In this document: in pieces, positions 32,460 through 42,464 of the stretch
Layout of the letters: every line of letters starts with the position of its first letter
How positions within the stretch are numbered: position 1 is the first letter of the stretch
Assembly: GCA_902651635.1 (NCBI GenBank)
Contig: CACRSC010000026.1
Location: forward strand, 114,953-178,952
Source of the DNA: Mastigamoeba balamuthi
Taxonomy: Eukaryota > Evosea > Mastigamoebida > Mastigamoebidae
DNA: 64,000 nucleotides
Reading direction: 5' to 3'
Made by a program: the position numbers and the translations under genes
The notes under the pieces: model-generated
Databases searched by the model: none
What the model saw: only the letters and a program-made list of their open reading frames with translations
Told to the model about the DNA's origin: nothing

Positions 32460-33393
32460 CGAGCTGCAGCTCGGGGGCTTTTGGGAATGGGCGCGGGGCC
32501 CGAGCACTAGGAGAACACCGAGTGCTGAGAAAATACGCAGGGGGATAATAGGGAGTGTAATGACGTGCTACCATGCTTGACCGATGAATTGAGCGTGTGA
32601 GGTGGGCAGCAAGTCTTGGAATATGTGTAGTGCGGGAAGTTCAGAGCAAAAAGAGCTGCGAGATGCGCCCTACGGGACCCTATTGACGCCGCGCCCCTTG
32701 GTCGGGCTCCATGGAGTGGTCGCGGGGTATTTCCTCTCTCCCATGTGAGTGCTGTGCGGCATACGAGGATCCCGAGGGCCAGATAGGAATGTGCGCTGGT
32801 GCGTTTATTTCCGCAGTGGTTTGCGACTGTGCGGGGTTGGAGGCGAACGGCGGATGAGGTTTCCGTCTTAGAGGTAAACCCGATGAATGCGCCGTGCTGC
32901 GCACATTCGAGAAACAACAGGGGGAGTGCATTCTGCACCACCAAAGCGTGGACGATCCTGTTGTAGCTCGCCCAACCGCTTTTCCCGGCGCTCTTTCCCC
33001 CTGGAGGTGAGAACCGCAACACCCTGGTTGGAGGACATTCGCGCGACCGAGAAATTCGGTACAGCTACGCAGCATGCCTGCGTTCTCGCGATGCTCGCGC
33101 ACTTGATAAGCAGAAGGGGGGAAAAGATATGTGGTCATCGAGTGGTACGAGGACAGCGAGCAGACAGGCAGCTTTAAGGCGACATGCCTCGTTGTTGTCT
33201 TCGTGGTAAACGGTGTATGTCCAGACTGTGCAACAAATGCAACCGCTGTGCAATAATTGAGAGCTGCGGCACCAAACCACCTTGCAATGTTATGGTTGAG
33301 CAGCTTCATGGGCTTGCAAGCAGCAGAGTATGGGGCACACGCCCCGGTGGCGGTGGGATCCACGCAAAGCCGTGGAGTCTGGGGGGCCGAGGT

Positions 33394-33537
33394 GGGGAAC
33401 TTGCAGCGGGACACAGAAAGGCAGCTCCGCGGGCCACAGTCCGTGCCGGCGGGGAACTTGCCGCTCTCAGGAGGTGGGGCGTGCAGCCGCTTCCGGCACG
33501 GGCTGGCAGGGCGCACTGGAGGTCCGCCACATTGTGC
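33394..33537 (+). repeat. 144-bp dispersed repeat, copy A
   Basis: About 95% identical to 45637-45780 in the same orientation. It begins GGGGAACTTGCAGCGGG and contains GGAACTTGCCGCTCTCAGG. The two copies lie on either side of the part of the array where orientation changes. Weaker similarity continues downstream in both (CGAGGGATGTGAGT at about 33920 and 45880). Confidence 0.85.
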
Positions 33538-34353
33538 TCGCTACAGCCGCTGCCTCATGTGCCCCCTGGACACCAACGGACACGCGCAACGCCCATGATG
33601 CCACGCCACGCCCCCAGGCGATGGCTTGTAGTGGCCGGCGCGACCCCTGGAACAATGCATCACTGGGGCGTCAACGTCACGAAGGGACGTACGAGTTGTG
33701 CTGATACGAATCAGTGGCGACCGCGAGCGACACGAGGGGTCCTTGAGGCAAGACAGCTCCGGTGACATGGCGGTCTCTGGTAGGGAAGGCGTGCATTTCT
33801 ACTTCGGCTCCGAACACGTGAGGTACTCCGCTCTGTAGCAACTTCTGGCTGTGGCAATGGCCGAGTTGAAGGACTCAGGCAGAAGAACGCGCCTGCCTTG
33901 TAGTGGCACCCGAGGCCTGGGCGAGGGATGTGAGTGCGCAAGCCTGCGCTATCGAACTCGCTGGCCGGGCATCGGAGTGATTGCCATCCACTGGTCCGTG
34001 TGGCGAGCGGTGTGTACAGTGCGGGTTGTTTAGAATAGTGAGCTCTCTGCTACCAGAAGCCTCAGAGAGCTCGGGCGATTCGAAGAGTCACCAAGGCACA
34101 TGTGGAGAACAGAAACTCGACGTATCGTCCGAAAGGGATCGCACAGCGATTCACAGCCGTTGTTGCTCAGTGTTTGTGTATAGACAGGAGGGCACACGTG
34201 GTGTTGCGACCACGATGGGTGGACGCAACTCCGCGGCTGTATATTGAGATTGACGCAGAGGTCTCCGAGGTGAGTGCCGTGCTGCTGTGCTTCGAGCGGG
34301 ACATCCCGCGAGCATTGGATGCGGAGCATAGCGCCCCGAAGGCCGTGTGTTCC

Positions 34354-35769
34354 TCATGCCACCGGGGGAGCGCGGCCAGTGATGCTCTGGCGGCCAGCCC
34401 CGCTGTTGTTCATCACGTCGACGCCGCGCGAGGACCTGACCTCGGTGACCTCCACGTCCCTCGACGACGGGGCCGCGTTGCGGCGCTTGAACGCAATAAA
34501 GACACCGCCGCCCACTGCAGCAGCCACGAGCAGCCCTCCAACAGAGGCTCCAACGGCGATTCCAACGATCGCTCCCGTCGACAGGCCGCCACCTACAGCA
34601 CCGGCCGCAGCGATGGTGCCCGCAAGAGCAGAGGCTGCGGCCTCGGGGAGCACGACAGACGCAGAGGCCCCGACGACACCCATGTTGGCCAGACCCCCGC
34701 CAGAGACGGTGGAGACCAGCTGTGAGGCCAGGGCGTTGGAGTAGGCCAGCTGGTTGAAAGCGGCGATGCCCGCAGCGGCCTGGCTGTAGATCCCCGTCGT
34801 CGTGTTGGCGTCGAGCAGTGTCACGTTGAACGCGTTGTAGAGCCCCGCACCGCAGCTGCTGCCACTGCCACTGCCGGCGCTGGTCTGGCCCTGCACGTCG
34901 GCGACGAAGGCGCGGGGGACACGGAGGATGCGGACGACCTCGTCGGTCCAGTCGTCGGTGGAGTGGCAGGAGCTCATGGCGACGTGGACGGTGGTGCGGG
35001 TGATCAGCCTCGGAGACGTGAAGGTCTTGGAGCCCCCCGAGGCGACGATGAAGGCGTTGCCGACGGCGGGGTAGTAGGACCTCGCGATGGTGTAGTACGT
35101 GAAGCCCGACAGGGAGAGGCCGTTGAGGTACGGCCGCATGGCGATGACGACCTCGTTCTGCGCGTTCTCGAGGGCGAAGTTGATGGTGAAGTTGTTGCTC
35201 CTGCGCATCTGCAGCTCAAAGTCGGTGACCTTGTTGCACTGGTCGTACGTGTAGAAGAAGCACTCGTGCAGCTGCGCGGCCGCCGTGTCGCCGCCGCTGT
35301 ACTGCGGGACGATGATCTTCCAGGCGATGCCGTTGAGCGGCCACCCCTGCTGGCCCATGCGCATCCCGATGCCCACCGTCCCCGCCGCGTCCGCCCGCAC
35401 GCCGACGCTGAACGACGTCCACGAGTCGCTCATCCACTGCGACGACGTCGTCCACGCGATGCGCTTCTCGTTGCCCGTCGCCGTCGCCGTGGCGATCGTC
35501 AGCCCCGCCGCCGTCTGCGCGACGGTGAAGTCGCCCGTGGCGCCCTCGGGCATCACCTGCGCCCAGTCGCCCGCGTTGTCGACGGCCCCGCACTGCCCGT
35601 CGGCGCTGCAGGCCTGCCCGGTGCCGCAGTACCCGCAGGCCGTCGTGGCCCCGCAGCCGTTGTCGGCGTTGCCGCACCTGCGCGCCCCGCAGACCTCGGA
35701 GAGGCGCCTGGGGACGCAGGGCTGCGGCTGCGGCTGCGGGTCGGCGTCGCGGGCGTGGGCTCGTGGCGT
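34354..35769 (-). CDS. Membrane-anchored papain-like protease, copy 5, 5' part lost in an assembly gap
   Basis: Only the part after the catalytic domain is present: the Gln/Pro linker, a Cys-rich unit (VCGARRCGNADNGCG, CGYCGTGQAC), the ectodomain (GDWAQVMPEGATGDF to LASQLVSTVSGGGLA), the transmembrane helix (GAIVGIAVGASVGGLLVAAA) and the tail SITGRAPPVA with stop at 34354. It is the most divergent minus-strand member (FELQMRRSNNFTINFALEN), though the SEA-like 3' part still matches copies 1-4. The protease and signal exons should lie in or beyond the N gap. Confidence 0.85.
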   Translation of the reverse strand, partial: TPRAHARDADPQPQPQPCVPRRLSEVCGARRCGNADNGCGATTACGYCGTGQACSADGQCGAVDNAGDWAQVMPEGATGDFTVAQTAAGLTIATATATGNEKRIAWTTSSQWMSDSWTSFSVGVRADAAGTVGIGMRMGQQGWPLNGIAWKIIVPQYSGGDTAAAQLHECFFYTYDQCNKVTDFELQMRRSNNFTINFALENAQNEVVIAMRPYLNGLSLSGFTYYTIARSYYPAVGNAFIVASGGSKTFTSPRLITRTTVHVAMSSCHSTDDWTDEVVRILRVPRAFVADVQGQTSAGSGSGSSCGAGLYNAFNVTLLDANTTTGIYSQAAAGIAAFNQLAYSNALASQLVSTVSGGGLANMGVVGASASVVLPEAAASALAGTIAAAGAVGGGLSTGAIVGIAVGASVGGLLVAAAVGGGVFIAFKRRNAAPSSRDVEVTEVRSSRGVDVMNNSGAGRQSITGRAPPVA

Positions 35770-36152
35770 NNNNNNNNNNNNNNNNNNNNNNNNNNNNNNN
35801 NNNNNNNNNNNNNNNNNNNNNNNNNNNNNNNNNNNNNNNNNNNNNNNNNNNNNNNNNNNNNNNNNNNNNNNNNNNNNNNNNNNNNNNNNNNNNNNNNNNN
35901 NNNNNNNNNNNNNNNNNNNNNNNNNNNNNNNNNNNNNNNNNNNNNNNNNNNNNNNNNNNNNNNNNNNNNNNNNNNNNNNNNNNNNNNNNNNNNNNNNNNN
36001 NNNNNNNNNNNNNNNNNNNNNNNNNNNNNNNNNNNNNNNNNNNNNNNNNNNNNNNNNNNNNNNNNNNNNNNNNNNNNNNNNNNNNNNNNNNNNNNNNNNN
36101 NNNNNNNNNNNNNNNNNNNNNNNNNNNNNNNNNNNNNNNNNNNNNNNNNNNN
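35770..36152. other. Assembly gap (383 N)
   Basis: A run of N. The left side is protease 5 and the right side is a lower-GC transposase on the same strand. Open frames that cross it are artefacts. The gap size need not be real. Confidence 1.
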
Positions 36153-36606
36153 CTGTGAATAGTCTACAAACCTTCTTACCAGTATGAGTACAATCAACTG
36201 AATCAATAAGAAGTGTAATTCGAGGAAGTCCCTTTGGAATATTAAAATAGACTGCTGCCTCTTGTCGGGAAGTACTAGTTCCAACTTGAATCTGCATATC
36301 TGCCCATTCCCGCAGGTACTGACGAATCCGATGCTGGTTTTTCATGAAGGAGCCTGGAGCTGCAGGAAACCAGTGATGAACACGAGAGGACAACTGACAG
36401 TAACCAATCCCCGTGATGTCCTTGTACAGGGCAAGGACAGCAGTGCACATTGCTTGGTCTTTCACCTTGCACAGCTGCCACACACCCACGTGCTTCTTGA
36501 CCACCCAGGCTAGCATTGCTGTTAGGGTCGATTGCGGGATTGCATGCCTCAGACGGTGCAGGAGCGCCTTCTTTGAGATTGCGTCGGCCTTTGGGCTTGT
36601 GTTCAT
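36153..36606 (-). mobile_element. DNA transposon fragment: N-terminal part of a DDE-type transposase
   Basis: 151 codons from an ATG at 36606 running into the N gap. The predicted helical N-terminal part (ALLHRLRHAIPQ, HRIRQYLREWADMQIQVG) is followed by ITLLIDSVDCTHTGKK, which has the form of the first-aspartate strand of DDE transposases of cut-and-paste elements. GC content is much lower than in the flanking genes, which fits a recent or foreign insertion. The family is not certain (Harbinger-like is possible) and no terminal inverted repeats could be identified. Confidence 0.5.
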
Positions 36607-37020
36607 TGAATAACCCTACTAAAAATAGAGAGATCATTCAAGATTGATTGAATAACCACATATCTTTTTGTAGAGGATATCCCTCAATGGCCGTCGGCTT
36701 CCACGCGCGCACAGCATCGGTGTCTGAGAGGTTGGATGAGTCCCCCGGCGCCCCTCTGTTCTTCAATGATGAGAGGCAAGCCACAGGGCAGACTGGGTGA
36801 ACCAAGTGACGTTTCGCTCTGACGGCGATGGTGTGGAGAAATTAGGGTGTGCTGTGGGTAGCAACGGCGTTTTCAGCCTCCAGGCCAGAGAACGAGACCG
36901 AAGAGAGCAAATGCAAACAACAGAAGATAGACAGCTTGCCAAAGCGTGTTTCGATCGGGAATTAGAAGGCGTGGTACGCATTTGTTTTGGCGGTCAGTCG
37001 AAAAAGGGAGCAAAACAGAG

Positions 37021-37027
37021 AAAAAAA
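37021..37027 (-). terminator. Pol III terminator of tRNA-Arg
   Basis: Seven T on the minus strand, four bases after the end of the tRNA-Arg gene. Confidence 0.7.
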
Positions 37028-37030
37028 TTC

Positions 37031-37102
37031 CGAGCTTGGCAGGGCTCGAACCTGCAATCTTCTGATCCGGAGTCAGACGCATTTCCATTATGCTACAAGC
37101 CC
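37031..37102 (-). tRNA. tRNA-Arg (anticodon CCG)
   Basis: 72 nt including the discriminator base. The acceptor stem GGGCTTG pairs with CAAGCTC (one G-U pair). The anticodon stem is TCTGA/TCAGA with loop CTCCGGA, giving anticodon CCG. The T loop is TTCGAGC within GCAGG/CCTGC. No intron. On the minus strand GAATATAAATTT lies about 20 nt upstream (TATA-like) and a T7 run at 37021-37027 follows as a Pol III terminator. Confidence 0.93.
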
Positions 37103-38619
37103 GTTTCCAAAATTTATATTCTCTCAGTTCTTGGTGAACCTTACGTTCGGTCTCCCTACTGGCCCTGCAACGTCACTGTGCAGGCCAACTGAGGACGCGG
37201 TGCCTCCAGCCGGGTAGTTAAAAAATTATCAGCGGAGTCCGACATCAGGGTATCATATGGGGGATTCGCCGGTGGCAATGCCCTGTTCAGCGCGGCTATG
37301 GAAGAACTGGGCGATGTCCAATGCCTCTTTGTATTGGCCTTGGGTCCACAGCCTACATGTCGGGGGTCTCCGGGGAGTAATGCAGCCGTTCGGGGCCCCC
37401 GGCATGGCACGTTGGCAGCTGCGAGGGCCAGCGATGCCTGTGTCGACGCCGGTGTGGGCAGGCTGCGTGTGATGACGACACAAACGGGGCCGCCAACAGG
37501 CTGCCTCGAGATCGAGCTACTGCAGCGGACTGGAGACGCTGTGCGGCGCAAGTCGGCGCCGGGGGTTCAGCGACGTCTTTCGGCGTCTGGTCTGCGCAAG
37601 CGCCGTGGGAGTGGCGGGCCTCGGGAGGTTAGGCAGGGGCCAGGAGCCCACCGCAGGCAGCGCCGCGTGGAAGCTCCTCACGGGTCCGGGACGCTTCTGG
37701 GGCATACACGCGGACATGCTGCCTGCGCTGCGTAGTCGCGGGCGCAGTGCGATGTACCCGCAATGAGGGCAGACCGCTGATGCGTCACAGTCAGACACGG
37801 ACTAGCGTCGGGGCCAAGTCAACCGACGAGCACTCCAACTGCAACTACCTCTCTGGGAACGTGTTCCCCGCCAACGAGGGGCAGCCACCGCGGCGCTGTG
37901 CTCTGCCGTCGTGATGGCCTCTGGCACCACCGTGTGATGACGCCGCCCGGGCTGTACACGTTGCGTTGGTGCACAGAACTGGACTGCACGTCGACGAGGA
38001 CGTCCCACATCATCCGACCCCCGCGAGTCGACAAAGGAGCGCGTCCCGACTGACCACCAGAGCGCCGCGAACCGGTCACACGCCCGCAGAGAGCTGCAAC
38101 TGCGCCGTCTTATGAGGGGAGTGCTTCCCATTGACGTGGTCATCTCCGTTCTACTCCGCAGCACCTGCGGGAGATGGCGCTCCCTCGGGAGGGCACCCCA
38201 GTTTGCCCATGAGATGCACTCGACGAAGGCCTCGTGCTGGTCTTCTGCGCTGGAGCCCGTGAGGCGCATTTGCGCGTGGTTGGTTGCCCCACGCTCGGTG
38301 CTGCCGGTGCAGTGTCTCGGCAACTTCGTGTGGAAAACTGGTGGCTTGAACTGCCCGTTGGCTGCATTGGTCCGTGGGTGCAGTTTTCTGGGTGCACAAC
38401 GGGTGCACTTCAAACAACGGTGTGCTGGCTTTGGTGCACCCGATATCTTCTTTGTGGTGTCCCAACGGCGACCTACAACATTCACTTTTGTAACCGCTCA
38501 GAGACAAAGCAAGGCATCGCTCTCTGCTCTCGGGCATTGCAACCGCCAGTTTTTTTTTTGTTGAGGGAAAACAGTACTGCTAGCCGAACAGCTCGACAGG
38601 CAAGAACGACCCAACGCCA

Positions 38620-41317
38620 ATGACAAGGAGCACGGCCCTCATCGCGGGATTGCTGCTCGCTGCTGCCGCCCTCGGCTGCGACGAGCGCTGCCGCTGGGTA
38701 AGCGACGTTTGGCTCGCAGACTTGCAACTCTCGCCTCTCTCTTCCCCCTTTGCATATTTCATCCGCCGCGCCGAGCCTCACAGCCAACGCCGCCGCAGAA
38801 CGAGTGGAAAGCGAAGCACGGCAAATCCTATGCCAGCGCTGAAGAGGGTGTGCACAGCCGTTCCCGCCCAGCCTTTTCTCAGCCCTTTTGTTTTCCTTCT
38901 GTTGGCTCTTTTTGGAAGGACTTGTGGATTTGTGTAACTTATGTGTTCCCACAGAGGAGCACCGCTTCGCCGTCTTCAACGGCAACCTCGCCACCTACGC
39001 CGAGTGGAACTCCCTGCCCGGGCAGACTGCCGTCTACGCCCCCAACATGTTCTCCGACCTGACCAAGTCCGAGTTTGCAGCGCGCTTCCTCGTGCCCTCG
39101 GGCGTCCGGACCCCCGATAAGTTCCGCAGGGCCGCCAGGGCCACTGCCAACGGCATCTCAACGCGGAAGTCGGTTCCCGAGAGCTTCACGACGCCGTACG
39201 TGACCCCAGCACGCGGGCAGGACAGCTGCGGGTCGTGCTGGGCGTTCACGTCGGCTGCAGTGCTCGAGGGCGCGTACCTCAAGGCCAACAAGAAGACCGT
39301 CGTCGTCGCGCCGCAGAACCTCGTCGACTGCGGGGCCTTCAGGGCCAGCAACTGGGACGGCTGCCAGGGTTACAACGCCATCAGCACCATATCCGAGCTG
39401 GCCGAGGCCGGCAAGAACGGCGGCGGCGTGCTGCTCGAGCAGGACTACCCATACCAGAACGTCATGGGCAACTGCCGCCACCCCTACAACCAGCCCGGGG
39501 CCGTCACGGTCACCAGCTACATCACCGAGCCCTTCGACGAGCAGGAGGGCAGCGCGCTGTACATGCGCCTGATGGACTACGGGCCCCTGGGCATGACGAT
39601 CAACGCGGGCTACCTCGGGCCTTACTCGACGGGCATCATCCAGGACGGCTCCGAGTGCTACAAGACGGACCAGGGCTACGTCGGCCCCGACCACGCGGTC
39701 ACGCTCGTGGGCTGGGGCGTTGAAAACGGCGTAAAGTACTGGCTGGTCAAGAACTCGTGGGGCGACAGGTGGGGTGAGCCCAAGGACTTCAGGCAGGGAG
39801 GCGAGGGCGAGGGCTTCTTCCGCATCGTCCGCGGCGTGGGCGCCTGCCACATAGCCATGGAGCCCATCGTCGGAGCGACGGTCGCCAAGGTCGGCCAGCC
39901 GACGCCGGAGCCCACGCCCGACCCCGAGCCCACGCCGGACCCGGTCTGCCAGCCCAAGAGCCAGTCCGAGGTCTGCGGAGGGCGCAGGTGCGGCAACGTC
40001 GACAACGGCTGCGGGGCCCAGACGACGTGTGGGTACTGCTCTGAGGGGCAGGCGTGCAGCGCTGATGGCCAGTGCGCGGCCGTCGACAACGTCCTCGACT
40101 GGGCGCAGGTGTACCCGGAGGGCGCCACGGGCGACTTCGACATCTGGAAGACCGACGACGGCAGCGTCGCGATGCAGACGCGCACTGACTCGTTCGACGA
40201 GAAGCGCATGGCCTGGACGACCTCTGCCAAGTGGACCAGCGCCTCGTGGACTTCGTTCAACGTCGGAATCAGCGCAGCTGCCCCGGGTGTGCTGGGCATC
40301 GGCATGCGTCTGGGCCAGAAGGACTGGCCCCTCGACGGCATCTCGTGGAAGTTCGTCATCTCCGAGTACGACGGCGCAGGCGAGACGGCTCCTGCCGAGC
40401 TGCAGCAGTGCCTCATCTACGGCGACGAGCAGTGCACCGGCGTCGTGCAGCTCGACTTCCCCATGAAGGTCCTCAACAACTTCACGATGCGCTTCAGGAC
40501 TGGCGGGCGGCGCGGCAACAAGCACATCGTCATGCAGCCGATCCTCAACGACGTGCCCGTCGCGGGCGACCAGCGCTTCTCGATCGAGGAGTCGTACTAC
40601 CCCGCCGTCGGCTCGGCGTTCATCGTGGCCTCGGGGCCCGCCAAGTCGTTCTGGACACCGCAGCTGATCACCAAGACGACCGTCCACGTCGCCATGCGCT
40701 CGTGCCACACGCCCGCGGCCTGGGCCCGCGAGGTCACTCGCATCCTGCAGGTCCCCGGGACCTTCGTGACCGACGTGCAGGGCCAGAGCAGCTCGGGCTG
40801 CGGCACGGGGCTCTTCAACGCGTTCGACGTGACGCTGCGCGACGCCAACGCGACGGTCGGCATCTACAAGCAAGGAGCTACCATCAACGTACATGGTGCC
40901 ACCGCGTTCCACCAGCTCTCGTACTCCAACGCCCTCGCGTCGAACCTCGTCTCGACCGTCTCTGGAGGCGGCCTGGAGAACATGGGCGTCGTCGGGGCCA
41001 CGGCGTCGCTCGTGGTACCCGAGATTACCGGTAACATAGTTGCGGGGACCATCGCCACCGCCGGCGCTGGCGGGCTCTCGACGGGCGCCATCGTCGGCAT
41101 TGCCGTGGGCGCCAGTGTCGGCGCGCTGCTCGTCGTCGCAGCGGCGACAGCTGGCGTGGTTGTCGCGGTGAAGCGCCACAGGGGCAGCCAGGAGCAGCGG
41201 CCGGCAGAGGTGAAGCTCGGGGGCGCCAAGAGCAGCCCACGCGGCGTCGACGTGATGAACGGCAGCAGCAGCGGCCACCAGAGCATCACGGGGCGCGCGC
41301 CCCCGGTGGAGTGCTGA
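38620..41317 (+). CDS. Membrane-anchored papain-like (C1A) cysteine protease, copy 6
   Basis: Plus strand. Exon 1 38620-38697 (MTRSTALIAGLLLAAAALG, CDERCRW), then a GTAAGC donor; exon 2 about 38797-38848 (NEWKAKHGKSYASAEE); exon 3 about 38954-41317 (EEHRFAVFNGNLATYAEW). Catalytic residues: RGQDSCGSCWAF, PDHAVTLVGWG, VKNSWGDRWGEP. The linker is TPEPTPDPEPTPDP. The Cys-rich unit is VCGGRRCGNVDNGCG. The ectodomain is clearly of the same family but diverged (GDQRFSIEESYYPAVG), with the SEA-like part and transmembrane helix GAIVGIAVGASVGALLVVAA. The tail ends SITGRAPPVEC. With copy 7 it forms a separate subgroup that shares promoter sequence. Confidence 0.9.
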
Positions 41318-42464
41318 GCCTCCGCCCTCCAGTTAGCCTTGTCAGAGAGAAGAGCCTCTCTGGAGGCTGCGGGCGCAACACAATGTTTGTCAATACTCCC
41401 CCCTTGAGTACAAAGAGCAACAGAAGGGGTGTCTTTTACGATTCCAGAATCAGACCAGAGTGCGGTTTTCTGTGGAAGGGCTGGCAGAGGTTGGAGGTTG
41501 AATGACTGATGAGGAACTGGTCGTGGTCTATGGACGAGGTACGTTTTTGCCCAAATAGGAAAAACACACCAAAGGGGGTTCTAGTGGGATTCAATTCATC
41601 TTTTTGTTTACCAGAGAGATCTAGTGAATCTTAACTTATATGGATTAGCTCTCTATCATGCGCAAGGGTCTCCTTTTGTCTGACAGTCTGGTTCTCCACT
41701 GAATGGGAACGAAGGTGCGGCAATGCATAGCCTTAAGGGCAAGGCAAAAGGACCCCGAGGTCGAAAGTGATCTAAAGCAGGTACTGTATGAGAGCAATGT
41801 AGTCCCCTCGGGAATTGTCCCACATGCCAGAACTGGAAGTATGTTTTTGGGCAAATTCCTGGGCTCCTTTCCCACATTTGGCGGGTGCTTCTCCAAAATG
41901 TGTTGCTATCAGGATGGCCTGCCCCGAGACCCGGACGGGATCTTGGATACTGGAGAACGAACACACAAGAGGGGTGTGTCTCTGCCCTTCCATTGGTATC
42001 GAATATCTGAGTGTAGTACTGTTTTGAATGGCAGGCCGACAACTAGGCAGGAAGTGACAAAACAGTGTTAAAAGCAGAGAAAGGCCCTTTGCCTTCACAG
42101 ATTCTCCACAAGTGACTTCCCTGAAGTCCCCCGCAACCTACAGTCCCAGGAGCCCGTGCTGCATATTTGAGAAGTGGTTGCGCCACTTCGGCGACTTCAT
42201 CAGGAAAAGAGGGAAGTTGAACTGCCCGTTGTAATGCCCGTTGCCTGCATTGGTATGCAGTGTTCAAGTGTACATCCAGTGTACGTTGAAACAACTGTGG
42301 CCCGAAATATCATCTTTGCGTAAGTGTCCCGAAGGCGACCTGCTTCAATCACTCATTTTGCAACCGCTCTGAAGCCAAGCAAGGGACCTCTACTCTCGAG
42401 TAACCCAACCACCAGGAAAGAACACCAGTGATAACCGCCCAGCCCAACTGTCAAAGCAGCGCCG
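41318..42464. other. Intergenic region between proteases 6 and 7
   Basis: No supported gene. 41550-42060 has noticeably lower GC and open frames on both strands (for example 41703-42071 plus) without a recognisable domain; it may be an old insertion. 42190-42420 is related to the protease 6 upstream region and carries two CCGTTG sites. Confidence 0.45.

Larger units (their letters stand above)
32244..34353. other. Intergenic region between proteases 4 and 5
   Basis: About 2.1 kb without a supported gene. It holds the promoter module (32388-32459) and one copy of a 144-bp repeat (33394-33537). A 278-codon minus-strand frame (32680-33516) overlaps the repeat and has no recognisable domain. Confidence 0.5.
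36607..38619. other. Intergenic region at the orientation switch of the array
   Basis: About 2 kb. It contains a tRNA-Arg gene (37031-37102) and, from about 38290, the upstream region of protease 6, which is related to that of protease 7 (42190-42420). Overlapping small frames at 37250-38550 have no recognisable domain. Confidence 0.5.

Noticed and set aside
34354-36606. A 750-codon minus-strand frame joining transposase and protease 5
   Set aside because: It only exists because the run of N is read as open; the two ends belong to different genes.
37253-38485. Several overlapping 130-230-codon frames between tRNA-Arg and protease 6
   Set aside because: Frames overlap on both strands without a conserved motif or plausible start and splice structure, and part of the stretch is the protease 6 upstream region.
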